Source of the DNA: Flavobacteriales bacterium CG_4_9_14_3_um_filter_40_17
GTDB lineage: Bacteria > Bacteroidota > Bacteroidia > Flavobacteriales > Flavobacteriaceae
Length of the DNA: 64,000 nucleotides
Direction: 5' to 3'
Assembly (NCBI GenBank): GCA_002790195.1
Contig: PFUR01000012.1
Location: 25,797 to 89,796, forward strand
Shown: in pieces, positions 1-8,372 of the stretch
How positions within the stretch are numbered: position 1 is the first letter of the stretch
How the letters are laid out: each line of letters opens with the position of its first letter
Notes under the pieces: generated by a model
Database searches by the model: none
What the model was told of the DNA's origin: nothing
What the model saw: the letters and a program-made list of their open reading frames with translations, nothing else
Made by a program: the position numbers and the translations under genes

Positions 1-450
1 ATGGTCATAATTTTCTGGATAGTGGCACACTACCTACTTCGGATTCGGAAAGACTAAAGGACACCAATTTGTGTGGCGAAAGTGAGTTGCGTGAGGTATT
101 TTTGTTTTTGAGCCTCCGTTCCTTAGGCATCCAATCCCAAGCAAACCAAAGAGTTGTTAACAGACATCAAAACGGAAGCAGATACGTCAATTTTGGAAAT
201 TTCTTTCATAACCAAAACATAAGAAAAGGTATCCATACCACCGCCACTATAAGCCGGATTCACCATCATGCCTAAAATTCTAAGACGCCCATAGTTGCAA
301 TTTGCTCTTTAGGAAATTGTTGTTTCTCGTCCCGTTCAATCACACCGGGTAAAAGATCATTTTTAGCAAACGCTGCGGCTGTTTGCTTGATGAGTTGCTG
401 TTCTTCAGTAAAATTAAATTCCCTAAAAAATTGTATTTGTTTGCCCACTA
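1..450 (-). pseudogene. Decayed acyl-CoA dehydrogenase gene (N-terminal half; rest lies outside the window)
   Basis: Read leftwards, this stretch translates into consecutive blocks of a short/branched-chain acyl-CoA dehydrogenase. Block 1 (about 450-275) has FTEEQQLIKQTAAAFAKN then LLPGVIERDE. It ends at TAG 272-274, where loss of one base breaks the frame before the expected GFLGMMV. Block 2 (269-126) starts MMVNPAYSGGGMDT and includes KEISKIDVSASVLMSVNNS, part of the family's substrate and FAD region. TAA at 123-125 stands where the family has Tyr; the same frame continues with QKQKYLTQL until TAG 54-56, where one extra base has been gained. Block 4 (about 53-10) reads LSESEVGS in place of the family's LSEPEAGSD. 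No usable start codon is seen upstream of block 1. At least two frameshifts plus one nonsense codon mean it is not expressed as one enzyme. The family assignment is from motif recognition and is quite sure. Confidence 0.85.
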
Positions 451-526
451 TAAATACAAAATTCTATGCGTGCATAGTAATTTTACAAACATAATTTTTC
501 CAAAAAAAATAAGCATCAGCACTTTA

Positions 527-1348
527 TTAAAAAATATTGAAATTCTTCAAATTGATAATCTCTTGTGGTGTTAGATACCGCCATCTTCCGCGGTCAAGGT
601 CTTTTTTAGTGAGCCCTGCGAAGATGACGCGGTCTAATTTAAGCACTTGGTAGCCCAAGTGTTCAAATAGCAAGCGGACAATGTTGTTTTTGGAAGAACG
701 CAGTTGGATCCCTACTTCATTTTTGGATGCATTCTCGACATAACTGACCTCATCCGGCTTGACAAAACCTTCTTCCAATTTGATGCCGTCTTCCAATTTC
801 TTCAGGTCTTCGGATTTTAGGTTTTTGTCTAAATTGACGTGGTAGATTTTCTTAACCGGCGTTTGGTGATGGGTGAGTTTGGTAATCAACGGGCGGTCAT
901 TGGTAAGGAGAATAAGGCCACTCGCGTTTTTATCTAATCTACCTACGGGAAGCAAAACAGATTTAGAGGCTGTTTTAACCAAATCGAAAATAGATTTTAT
1001 ATTGTCAGTTTCTACGTCCGTGGTAAAGTCTTTGGGTTTGTTGAGCAAGACATACACCTTTTTCTCAGGTGTGATGTGCGCTCCGTCAAATTTTACTTCG
1101 TCGGTGATTTTTACTTTAAACCCGAGCTCGTTGACGATTTTTCCGTTGACCGTAACATTGCCCGATGCGATGTAAATATCCGCATCCCGCCTTGAGCAAA
1201 CACCCGAATTGGCGATGTATTTGTTTAAACGGATTTCATCTTCATTTTTTTCGGTTTTGGCAACTGCCGGTTTTGCCGGTTTTTTTGGAAAGCGTTTCGG
1301 AATGTATTTTTTATCGGTTTTGTCGGAAGGATAAGATTTTTTTTTCAT
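527..1348 (-). CDS. rRNA pseudouridine synthase, RsuA/RluB/RluF family, with S4 domain
   Basis: Isomerises a uridine of ribosomal RNA to pseudouridine in the cytoplasm. The first 37 residues are a basic Lys/Pro-rich tail, common in Bacteroidota members. An S4 RNA-binding domain covers about 38-85 (IRLNKYIANSGVCSRRDAD). The catalytic domain follows, with the active-site Asp139 in GRLDKNASG (137-144). KLDRVIFAGLTKKDL near 237-251 is typical of the RluB/RluF branch. Oddity: the usually conserved stretch of the type GRNRxVRR before FEHLGY reads RSSKNNIVRLLFEHLGY here, so Gly and two Arg are replaced. Length (273) is normal for the branch. The exact target uridine cannot be read from sequence. The start follows a 29-bp gap from the next gene and opens MKKKSYPSDK. 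Confidence 0.9.
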   Translation of the reverse strand: MKKKSYPSDKTDKKYIPKRFPKKPAKPAVAKTEKNEDEIRLNKYIANSGVCSRRDADIYIASGNVTVNGKIVNELGFKVKITDEVKFDGAHITPEKKVYVLLNKPKDFTTDVETDNIKSIFDLVKTASKSVLLPVGRLDKNASGLILLTNDRPLITKLTHHQTPVKKIYHVNLDKNLKSEDLKKLEDGIKLEEGFVKPDEVSYVENASKNEVGIQLRSSKNNIVRLLFEHLGYQVLKLDRVIFAGLTKKDLDRGRWRYLTPQEIINLKNFNIF

Positions 1349-1377
1349 GGTATTTTTTGTAAGCTACTTTTCTAAAT

Positions 1378-1941
1378 TTAATTTTGATTGTTCCAATCCC
1401 ACACAACAACTGCCCACTCAACACCGTTTGAAGCGGTGTAACTGAAAATTTCCTGAAACCCGACCCGCCTATGGGCATTCAGTGACCGGGTGTTTTTTGT
1501 GGCTATCTCGGTTACTGCTAACTCATATTTGTCTTTGTAGGTTCGTTTATAAAAATCATAATTCCGATCGAACAAACCTTGCCCTCTGAATTTTTTATCG
1601 ACGCAAACTTGCCCGACTACGATATACCCATAAGACGTTATCGGCTTCACTTTGTAATCGGCTTGATCAAACAGGCTAAACATCGGAATCAAAACCGGAA
1701 TATCTGCGCGATATGCTTTTGTCATTGCCAAAACATAAGCCACTACTTTACCGCCAACTTTAGCAATCACACGCTTTTCGATACCATTCAACTTGACCAA
1801 ATCTTCCAATGTGTGTATAACGGTCAGAAACCCTTCTTTTTCTTTTTCTTCAGCAGTCAAAACTGTCAACAGATTGGTTGCCTGTAAATTTAAAATACCC
1901 GTCAATTCTTTCTGAGTTTGGGCTGTGGAAATGGAAATCAT
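1378..1941 (-). CDS. GNAT-family N-acetyltransferase
   Basis: A 187-residue acyl-CoA-dependent acetyltransferase. The central strand and acetyl-CoA pyrophosphate-binding turn are visible as VGQVCVDKKFRGQGLF (around residues 108-123), giving the R/Q-x-x-G-x-G/A motif as RGQGLF. ATKNTRSLNAHRRVGF (about 146-161) is the usual GNAT motif B with the Asn/His helix. The substrate is unknown. It lies 15 bp downstream of ruvB on the same strand and may be cotranscribed with it, though nothing suggests a link in function. Confidence 0.85.
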   Translation of the reverse strand: MISISTAQTQKELTGILNLQATNLLTVLTAEEKEKEGFLTVIHTLEDLVKLNGIEKRVIAKVGGKVVAYVLAMTKAYRADIPVLIPMFSLFDQADYKVKPITSYGYIVVGQVCVDKKFRGQGLFDRNYDFYKRTYKDKYELAVTEIATKNTRSLNAHRRVGFQEIFSYTASNGVEWAVVVWDWNNQN

Positions 1942-1956
1942 ATCAATTTTATTGAA

Positions 1957-2979
1957 TTAAAACAATCCGCCTTGTTGATTGAATTTTACTCTTCCCAAAT
2001 GTTTGTAAGCCAACTCTGTAACTTCTCTTCCTCGGGGTGTCCGCATCAAGAAACCTTGTTGGATTAAAAAGGGTTCATACACTTCCTCAATGGTTTCGGC
2101 GTTTTCAGAAACTGCCGTCGCGATGGTGGTCAACCCAACCGGGCCGCCTTTAAATTTGTCGATGAGAGTCAGCAATATTTTATTGTCCATTTCATCGAGC
2201 CCATATGTATCAACATTCAAAGCTTTTAAGGCAAATCGGGCAATCTCATTGTCGATTTTCCCGTTGCCTTCTATCTGGGCAAAATCTCTCACTCTTCGCA
2301 AAAGCGCATTGGCAATACGTGGCGTTCCGCGGCTTCTGCCTGCAATTTCAGTTGCAGCTTCTTTGGAAATAGGAATTTTAAGAATGGATGCACTTCTTTC
2401 AAGGATGCCACTCAGGAAATCGGCGGTATAATATTCCAATCTGCTTTGTATGCCAAAACGGGCACGCATCGGTGCCGTCAACAAACCGGAGCGTGTGGTT
2501 GCGCCGACCAAGGTGAATGCGTTCAGATTTAATTGGACACTGCGCGCATTGGGCCCGCTTTCTATCATGATGTCAATCTTAAAGTCTTCCATAGCCGAAT
2601 AGAGGTATTCCTCTACAATCGGGCTTAGCCGGTGTATTTCATCGATAAAGAGCACATCCCGTTCTTCTAAATTGGTCAGCAAGCCAGCCAAATCTCCCGG
2701 CTTATCCAATACCGGCCCGGAAGTTATCTTAATCCCTACGCCCAATTCTTCTGAGATGATGTGAGCCAAGGTTGTTTTTCCCAAGCCCGGAGGCCCGTGA
2801 AATAAGATGTGATCCAATGCCTCTCCTCTCAAGTTTGCGGCTTTCACAAAAACCCTGAGGTTAGACATTACTTGCTCTTGACCTTTAAAATCGTCAAAAG
2901 TAAGCGGGCGCAACTTTTTTTCAGCCTCAAGTTCTTCCGGTTTAAAAGCGTCTTTTTCGGGATTCAAATTGGCATTCAT
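1957..2979 (-). CDS. ruvB: Holliday junction branch migration helicase RuvB
   Basis: Hexameric AAA+ motor that drives Holliday junction branch migration with RuvA. Walker A is GPPGLGKT (62-69), Walker B LFIDEIH (110-116), followed by [18 protein letters not shown] (sensor 1 and arginine-finger region) and a C-terminal winged helix with [17 protein letters not shown]. The start is placed at the ATG at 2979, giving 340 residues and the usual [10 protein letters not shown] opening. The frame stays open 33 codons further up but would then run through the terminator of ctaD, so the longer form is rejected. A Bacteroidota -7 box (CAAAGGTA at 2985-2992, read TACCTTTG) ends only 5 nt before the ATG, suggesting a leaderless transcript. 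ruvA and ruvC are not in the window. Confidence 0.97.
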   Translation of the reverse strand: MNANLNPEKDAFKPEELEAEKKLRPLTFDDFKGQEQVMSNLRVFVKAANLRGEALDHILFHGPPGLGKTTLAHIISEELGVGIKITSGPVLDKPGDLAGLLTNLEERDVLFIDEIHRLSPIVEEYLYSAMEDFKIDIMIESGPNARSVQLNLNAFTLVGATTRSGLLTAPMRARFGIQSRLEYYTADFLSGILERSASILKIPISKEAATEIAGRSRGTPRIANALLRRVRDFAQIEGNGKIDNEIARFALKALNVDTYGLDEMDNKILLTLIDKFKGGPVGLTTIATAVSENAETIEEVYEPFLIQQGFLMRTPRGREVTELAYKHLGRVKFNQQGGLF

Positions 2980-2984
2980 ACGTA

Positions 2985-2992
2985 CAAAGGTA
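2985..2992 (-). promoter_or_regulatory. Candidate ruvB -7 promoter box
   Basis: Minus-strand TACCTTTG fits the Bacteroidota -7 consensus TAnnTTTG. It sits between the ctaD terminator and the ruvB ATG. No TTG is found at the usual 17-23 bp upstream, so the call is weak. Use of this box would place the transcript start at or within a base or two of the start codon. Confidence 0.35.
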
Positions 2993-2996
2993 AGAC

Positions 2997-3033
2997 AAAA
3001 AAAGAGTCTTTCTGACGATTGCAAAAAGACTCT
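2997..3033 (-). terminator. Intrinsic terminator of the actABCDEF-ctaCD operon
   Basis: A perfect 9-bp stem: AGAGTCTTT at 3003-3011 pairs with AAAGACTCT at 3025-3033 around a 13-nt loop. On the minus strand it is followed at once by seven T (2997-3003). It lies 22 bp after the ctaD stop and 17 bp before the ruvB ATG. Confidence 0.85.
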
Positions 3034-3055
3034 ATGGGTATAAAAAAACTTGTAC

Positions 3056-4852
3056 CTAATGGTTGATATCTTCCCCATCTCTCAGCGGTACGGTTTGCGG
3101 AATAAAATCTTCATCGCTACCGGGCTTGCTGTAATCGTATGGCCATCTGTGGACTTCAGGAATTTCACCGGGCCAATTGCCATGCATGTGTTTCACGGGG
3201 GTTGTCCATTCCATAGAATTGGCACGCCATGGGTTTTGAACGGCTTTTTTTCCGTAGAAAATGCTCGCGAAAAAATTATAAATAAAAACCAATTGAACGG
3301 CTCCACCTACCAAAGCAAATACAGTAATCAACACATTGATATCTGCCAAATCATCGAAATACGGGAATGCTGTGTTTGTGTAATACCGTCTCGGAAGGCC
3401 TGCCATCCCGATAAAGTGCATGGGAAGAAAGACACCATACGCACAAACTGCCGTGACCCAAAAATGGACATATCCTAAGTTTTTATTCATCATTCTTCCG
3501 AACATTTTCGGAAACCAATGATACACGCCAGCAAACATCCCATAGATGGCAGAAACCCCCATCACGAGATGAAAGTGAGCCACTACAAAATACGTGTCGT
3601 GAACGTTGATGTCGAGGGTACTGTCACCCAGAATAATCCCGGTAAGTCCTCCGGAAATAAAAGTTGATACAAACCCAATAGAGAATAACATAGCCGGGTT
3701 GAGCTGAAGATTTCCTTTCCAAAGTGTGGTAATCCAGTTAAAGGCTTTTATGGCAGACGGAATCGCGATTAGCAGGGTTGTGAAAGTAAATACCGACCCC
3801 AAAAACGGGTTCATACCGGAAACAAACATGTGATGCCCCCAAACAATCGTTGAGAGGAAGGCAATCGCCAAAATAGATGCGACCATCGCGCGATAGCCAA
3901 AAATAGGTTTTCTCGCATGGGTTGCCATGATTTCTGAAACAATCCCCATAGCCGGGAGGATGACTATATAAACTTCCGGATGGCCTAAAAACCAAAAAAG
4001 ATGTTCATAAAGTACAGGAGAACCCCCTTGATAATGAAGCACTTCACCTTGAATATAAATGTCGGATAAAAAGAACGATGTTCCAAAAGCCCTGTCCATT
4101 ACCAACAACAAGGCAGCAGACAACAAAACGGGAAAGGAAACAATACCAATTACTGCAGTGATAAAAAATGCCCAAATGGTCAATGGCAAACGCGTCATCG
4201 ACATTCCTTTTACGCGAAGATTCAGTACAGTTGCTATATAATTCAATGAGCCCAAAAGAGAAGAGGCGATAAAGATAGCCATGGATACGAGCCAAAGCGT
4301 CATACCTGTGCCCGAACCGGGCATGGCTTGTGGCAGCGCGCTCAGAGGCGGGTAAACTGTCCACCCGGCAGATGCAGGTCCTGCTTCCACAAACAACGAC
4401 AAAACCATGATAATTGTGGATAGAAAAAACAACCAATAAGAAATCATATTCAGAAAACCAGAGGCCATGTCCCTTGCCCCTATCTGCAATGGTATCAAAA
4501 GATTGCTAAAGGTTCCGCTCAATCCGGCAGTTAAAACAAAAAACACCATAATGGTACCGTGAATAGTGACCAATGCCAAATATATATTTGGATCCATTAC
4601 CCCTTCGGGAGCCCATTTCCCCAAAAGTATTTCAAATATCTGAAAACTTTCTTCCGGCCATGCCAATTGCAATCGAAATAACATAGACATCGAAACTCCT
4701 ATAATCCCCATGAAAATACCAGTAATAAGGTATTGCTTAGAAATCATTTTATGATCCTGTGAAAAAATATATTTAGTGATAAATGTATCTTTATGATGAT
4801 GCTCGTGCGCGTGTGTGTGATCTTCTATGGTATGAGAGGCTGTTACTGACAT
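3056..4852 (-). CDS. ctaD: Cytochrome c oxidase subunit I (aa3 type)
   Basis: Catalytic membrane subunit of the haem-copper oxidase; it reduces oxygen to water at haem a3-CuB and pumps protons. About 12 membrane helices are visible. [11 protein letters not shown] carries the CuB His, the cross-linked Tyr and the Glu typical of A1-type enzymes. HHMFVSGM gives the further CuB histidines, and [15 protein letters not shown] the haem a3 and haem a ligands. [15 protein letters not shown] holds the other low-spin haem ligand. A His-rich soluble N-terminus (about residues 6-20) precedes the first helix. 598 residues is normal for Bacteroidota. It is last in the alternative complex III operon, 30 bp after ctaC, and closed by a terminator. 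Subunit III is not in the window. Confidence 0.97.
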   Translation of the reverse strand: MSVTASHTIEDHTHAHEHHHKDTFITKYIFSQDHKMISKQYLITGIFMGIIGVSMSMLFRLQLAWPEESFQIFEILLGKWAPEGVMDPNIYLALVTIHGTIMVFFVLTAGLSGTFSNLLIPLQIGARDMASGFLNMISYWLFFLSTIIMVLSLFVEAGPASAGWTVYPPLSALPQAMPGSGTGMTLWLVSMAIFIASSLLGSLNYIATVLNLRVKGMSMTRLPLTIWAFFITAVIGIVSFPVLLSAALLLVMDRAFGTSFFLSDIYIQGEVLHYQGGSPVLYEHLFWFLGHPEVYIVILPAMGIVSEIMATHARKPIFGYRAMVASILAIAFLSTIVWGHHMFVSGMNPFLGSVFTFTTLLIAIPSAIKAFNWITTLWKGNLQLNPAMLFSIGFVSTFISGGLTGIILGDSTLDINVHDTYFVVAHFHLVMGVSAIYGMFAGVYHWFPKMFGRMMNKNLGYVHFWVTAVCAYGVFLPMHFIGMAGLPRRYYTNTAFPYFDDLADINVLITVFALVGGAVQLVFIYNFFASIFYGKKAVQNPWRANSMEWTTPVKHMHGNWPGEIPEVHRWPYDYSKPGSDEDFIPQTVPLRDGEDINH

Positions 4853-4882
4853 AACTATTTTTTTGATTCGTTTCTGATTAAA

Positions 4883-5944
4883 TTATTGTAAAACTTCCGA
4901 AATGGTTTTTTGCTGAGATATCCACTGATTAAAATCCTCAGGCGTATCAACAATAATATTTAGCTGCATATTGTAATGAGAAGCGCCACAAATCTTGTTG
5001 CATAACAACAAAAAATTAAATTCATACGGATCTAACAACTCTTTTCCTTCGGCAGAAAGTTTCACGTTTTTTTCTTCTCTCAAATTGTTGATGCTTTGAA
5101 CTTTGCCAATTATTTCTAAATCCTGCCGAGCTTGTTCCGTAGTTTGAATCGGGGTAAAAGAGAACTGTGTAATCATCCCGGGAACAACATTCATTTGAGC
5201 TCTAAAGAAGGGCATGAAAGCAGAATGTAAAACATCTTGCGACCGCATTTTGAAAATAACCTTTCGTCCAACAGGCAAACGTAGCTCTTGAGTGACGACA
5301 ATATCATCTTTTCCGTTTGGATCGGAAATGTCAACACCAATCACATTGGATCCTTCAATAAACCTAACGTTTGCATCTCCAAGCGTGTTATCTGCCCCTG
5401 CATATCTGACTTTCCAATTAAATTGTTGCGCATAGAGTTCGATAATAATGGGATCATCATCCTCATTGATTCGCATGATATTTGTCCAAGTCCAAAGGCC
5501 ATATATAATCAAGCCTGATAATGTGATTACCGGTATTATTGTCCAAAGGAACTCCAATTTATCGTTGTCGGCATAGAATAAGGCCTTCATCCCCTTTTTC
5601 CCTCTGTATTTGTAAGCAAAATAATGCAGTAAAACTTGGGTTAAACCCTGAACAAAAAGAATCAGAGCAAAGGTGATGATCATCAATCGGTCAACTTCTT
5701 CTCCGTGCTTGGAAGCGGCTAGGGGCAATAATACTTTTCCCCATTTTAGCATACTAAAAATAGTGAGTCCGTAGAGGAAAATCAAGAAACCCATCATCAA
5801 AAAACCGTTGATGTGGTTGTCTTTTTCGGTTGCTATCTGGTTGTTTTCCGGCGCATTTACCTGAGATAAGTCGTATATTTTGACGATTTGCCAAACGGCA
5901 ATTCCAAGGAGTGCTAATGCAATAAGGGTTAAAAAGCCTGTCAT
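4883..5944 (-). CDS. ctaC: Cytochrome c oxidase subunit II
   Basis: Receives electrons from cytochrome c through the binuclear CuA centre. Three hydrophobic segments are seen: an N-terminal one (about 2-20) plus two helices (about 45-65 and 88-112), then the periplasmic cupredoxin domain. CuA ligands are visible as Cys315, Cys319, His323 and Met326 in CNKICGASHYNM, with the upstream His in VLHSAFMPFF. The residue two before the second Cys, often part of CxExC, is Lys here. Its position between actF and ctaD supports direct transfer from the upstream complex to the oxidase. Confidence 0.95.
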   Translation of the reverse strand: MTGFLTLIALALLGIAVWQIVKIYDLSQVNAPENNQIATEKDNHINGFLMMGFLIFLYGLTIFSMLKWGKVLLPLAASKHGEEVDRLMIITFALILFVQGLTQVLLHYFAYKYRGKKGMKALFYADNDKLEFLWTIIPVITLSGLIIYGLWTWTNIMRINEDDDPIIIELYAQQFNWKVRYAGADNTLGDANVRFIEGSNVIGVDISDPNGKDDIVVTQELRLPVGRKVIFKMRSQDVLHSAFMPFFRAQMNVVPGMITQFSFTPIQTTEQARQDLEIIGKVQSINNLREEKNVKLSAEGKELLDPYEFNFLLLCNKICGASHYNMQLNIIVDTPEDFNQWISQQKTISEVLQ

Positions 5945-5976
5945 TGTTTTATTTCAATTCAAAGGTTAATTTATAA

Positions 5977-7266
5977 TTAATAATGGAAATGCTCGCTTTC
6001 GTGAACAAAAGGGTTTCTTTTGACCACAAGTGGTGCTTTGGAAAGTGCCGTAAATACAACCAAAATAAACAATCCGAGAAAAAACAAAACAGCTCCAACT
6101 TCAGGCACACCAATAGACCAATTCGTACCCACCGTACCCGGCATTATCATGTTGTAAAAATCGATGTAATGCCCTGCTAAAACAATAACTCCTGCCATGA
6201 CTACTATCCAAGTTAATTTTTTAAAATCGGCATTCATCAAAATTAATATGGGAAACACAAAATTCATCACAACAGCTCCAAAAAAAGGTAAGTTGTAGTG
6301 CTCTATGCGCATAGCAAAATAGGTGATTTCCTCGGGAATGTTTGCATACCAAATCAGCATAAATTGTGAAAACCAAAGATAAGCCCAAAAAATACTGAAG
6401 GCGAACATGAATTTAGCCAAATCCTGGATATGGCTTCTATTGACTATCTCCAGATATCCTTTCGACTTCAAATAAAGTGTTATCAGTGCAATGGTTGTGA
6501 TACCTGAAACGAAGAAACTGGCAAATACATACCACCCGAAAAGAGTGCTAAACCAGTGAGGCTCGACAGACATAATCCAATCCCATGACATAATGGATTC
6601 CGTAACAATGAAGAATACCAAGAAGGCTGCTGAGGCTTTAAAATTTCTTTTAAAATTTGTGTTATCTGCTGCTTCGTCTTGTGCAATCGACATTTTTCTT
6701 GAAAAATAACGATAAGATACCCATCCCGCGATGAATATCACCCCGCGTATGATAAAACCGGTCAAATTGAGAAAACCTGATTTGCCTTGCAACAATTTAT
6801 CATGCGCAACTACTTCCGCATCCCGCCAAATAAAAATATGATGCCCGGAAAAGATTGCAATTAGTAAAACGATTACCGTACCCGGTAAAACATAAGCGGT
6901 AATTCCTTCCATCACGCGAAGCAAAACAATAGACCAGCCTGCTTGAGAGGCATGTTGAATGCCATAAAAAGCCAATACACCTAACGAAAGTAAGGCAAAA
7001 AATAAGGCGGCTACGTAGGTTGCTGCCCAAGGACGGTTTTGCAATTGATGTAATTGATGGGTCAAATGGCCGTCAGAATCATGCCCGGTAGTTGCGTCAT
7101 GCGATGTAGCCACAACGTGCTCGGTCTGATGTGCTGAATTTAACTTTTTTACATCGTCGATGTTTTTAGGTGCATTGAAAAAACCCAAAGCAATCCCTAA
7201 AAAGCCAACAACAATCAGGGCTATTGAAAAAAGTTTTAATTTGTTTGGTAGAATATACATAGTCAT
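5977..7266 (-). CDS. actF: Alternative complex III subunit ActF (membrane quinol:cytochrome c oxidoreductase subunit)
   Basis: Integral membrane protein of 429 residues with about 10 predicted helices, related to the NrfD-like ActC but diverged. It starts MTMYILPNK or at the second Met two codons later; the two cannot be told apart. A His/Asp-rich loop (about 45-72) lies between the first two helices. SWDWIMSVEPHWFSTLFGWYVF and the WAYLWFSQFMLIWYANIPEE region are typical of the family. In this complex ActC and ActF anchor the quinol-oxidising assembly. Position between actE and ctaC matches other Flavobacteriia. Confidence 0.9.
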   Translation of the reverse strand: MTMYILPNKLKLFSIALIVVGFLGIALGFFNAPKNIDDVKKLNSAHQTEHVVATSHDATTGHDSDGHLTHQLHQLQNRPWAATYVAALFFALLSLGVLAFYGIQHASQAGWSIVLLRVMEGITAYVLPGTVIVLLIAIFSGHHIFIWRDAEVVAHDKLLQGKSGFLNLTGFIIRGVIFIAGWVSYRYFSRKMSIAQDEAADNTNFKRNFKASAAFLVFFIVTESIMSWDWIMSVEPHWFSTLFGWYVFASFFVSGITTIALITLYLKSKGYLEIVNRSHIQDLAKFMFAFSIFWAYLWFSQFMLIWYANIPEEITYFAMRIEHYNLPFFGAVVMNFVFPILILMNADFKKLTWIVVMAGVIVLAGHYIDFYNMIMPGTVGTNWSIGVPEVGAVLFFLGLFILVVFTALSKAPLVVKRNPFVHESEHFHY

Positions 7267-7285
7267 TTAATCTTTTGAATCAAAA

Positions 7286-7843
7286 TTATGGCATCAAATC
7301 TGCTCTGAGTTTTTCAACGTATTGTGTTACTTCCCAACGCTCGTTAGAGCTAAGCTGTGAAGCATGAGAGCCCATCATATTAAGCCCATAGGTGATGACA
7401 TGAAAAATACTTCCTTCAGTTATCGGCCTAGTTGAATAATCCGGTACGCCCAAGAATTTTTCGTTTTGCACCAAGATGCCCTTTCCATCTCCTTTGTCAC
7501 CATGGCAAACCGCACAATAGATGGTAAATAATGCTTTCCCTTTTTCAAGGTTGACTTCATTTTTCTCAAGCGGCGATTTCAAGCTGTCCCGGGCAGCTGC
7601 ATATCCTTCCGGTGTGTTTGGATAATCATAGGGTACAAAGTCCCGATTGATGGTTCCCGGAACAGGAAGTTGTGCTTCCATCCCGTTTGCAAATGCATCC
7701 GATTTGCCATATGCTTCATAGCCAACTGGTGCATACATATTTGGAAAGAACTGATAATTGGGTTTTTGTTTGTCTTGGCATGAAAACAAAACCATCGCCA
7801 CGGCCAATCCTGCCAATATGTTTTTAAATGCTTTCATATTCAT
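7286..7843 (-). CDS. actE: Alternative complex III subunit ActE, monohaem cytochrome c lipoprotein
   Basis: A lipoprotein signal ends in LFSC, giving an acylated Cys anchored to the membrane. A single class I cytochrome c domain follows, with haem site CAVCHGDKGDGKG and a distal Met in the GLNMMGSHA region, where Met is the likely sixth ligand. It passes electrons from the complex toward the oxidase. Three in-frame ATG codons compete (7861, 7843, 7837). The first overlaps actD by 14 bp; 7843 begins just after the actD stop and leaves a normal-length signal, so it was chosen. Confidence 0.9.
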   Translation of the reverse strand: MNMKAFKNILAGLAVAMVLFSCQDKQKPNYQFFPNMYAPVGYEAYGKSDAFANGMEAQLPVPGTINRDFVPYDYPNTPEGYAAARDSLKSPLEKNEVNLEKGKALFTIYCAVCHGDKGDGKGILVQNEKFLGVPDYSTRPITEGSIFHVITYGLNMMGSHASQLSSNERWEVTQYVEKLRADLMP

Positions 7844-7847
7844 TTTC

Positions 7848-8372
7848 TTAGTGCTTTTCAATCGTTTTTATTTCTACTGCGCCTGTTTTTTTAAGCAATT
7901 TTGCTAATTCTTCTTCATGGGATGAAACAGCAATTTCCAATAAAAAATGGTCATCTGTGGTTCTGATATCAGGATTTTCGGCAGATTTAAACGGCCAAAG
8001 TTTGCTTCTCATATAAAAAGTGATGACCATTAAGTGGGCAGCAAAAAAAACAGTCAACTCAAACATAATCGGCACAAATGCCGGCATATTTGAAATATAA
8101 CTAAAACTTGGTTTGCCACCAATGTCTTGTGGCCAATCTTTAATCATGATGTAATTCATCATAACGATGGCAACGGCGAGGCCGATGCATCCATAGATGA
8201 AAGATGCGATGGCAATCCGGGTAGGCTCGATGCCCATGGCTTTATCCAATCCGTGTACGGGAAATGGTGTATAGGCTTCTTCTATATGGTAGTGTGCGGC
8301 GCGAATTTCCTTTACGGCTTCCAATAGCACATCGTCGTCGTTGTAGATTGCGTGAATAACTTTATTACTCAT
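7848..8372 (-). CDS. actD: Alternative complex III subunit ActD (DUF3341)
   Basis: A 174-residue protein with two transmembrane helices (about 53-76 and 100-121). The soluble N-terminal domain carries VHGLDKAMGIEPTRIA, a hallmark of DUF3341, and the gene has the fixed position between actC and actE. It is an accessory membrane subunit of the quinol:cytochrome c oxidoreductase without redox cofactors. Its start overlaps the actC stop by 8 bp, indicating translational coupling. Confidence 0.92.
   Translation of the reverse strand: MSNKVIHAIYNDDDVLLEAVKEIRAAHYHIEEAYTPFPVHGLDKAMGIEPTRIAIASFIYGCIGLAVAIVMMNYIMIKDWPQDIGGKPSFSYISNMPAFVPIMFELTVFFAAHLMVITFYMRSKLWPFKSAENPDIRTTDDHFLLEIAVSSHEEELAKLLKKTGAVEIKTIEKH

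Noticed and set aside
383..574. Plus-strand frame of 63 codons over the left edge
   Set aside because: It overlaps the acyl-CoA dehydrogenase remains and the end of the pseudouridine synthase gene, is Lys/Ile/Phe-biased as expected of AT-rich noise, and has no family match.
2980..3078. Longer start for ruvB
   Set aside because: It would be translated through the ctaD terminator and adds 33 residues not found in RuvB.
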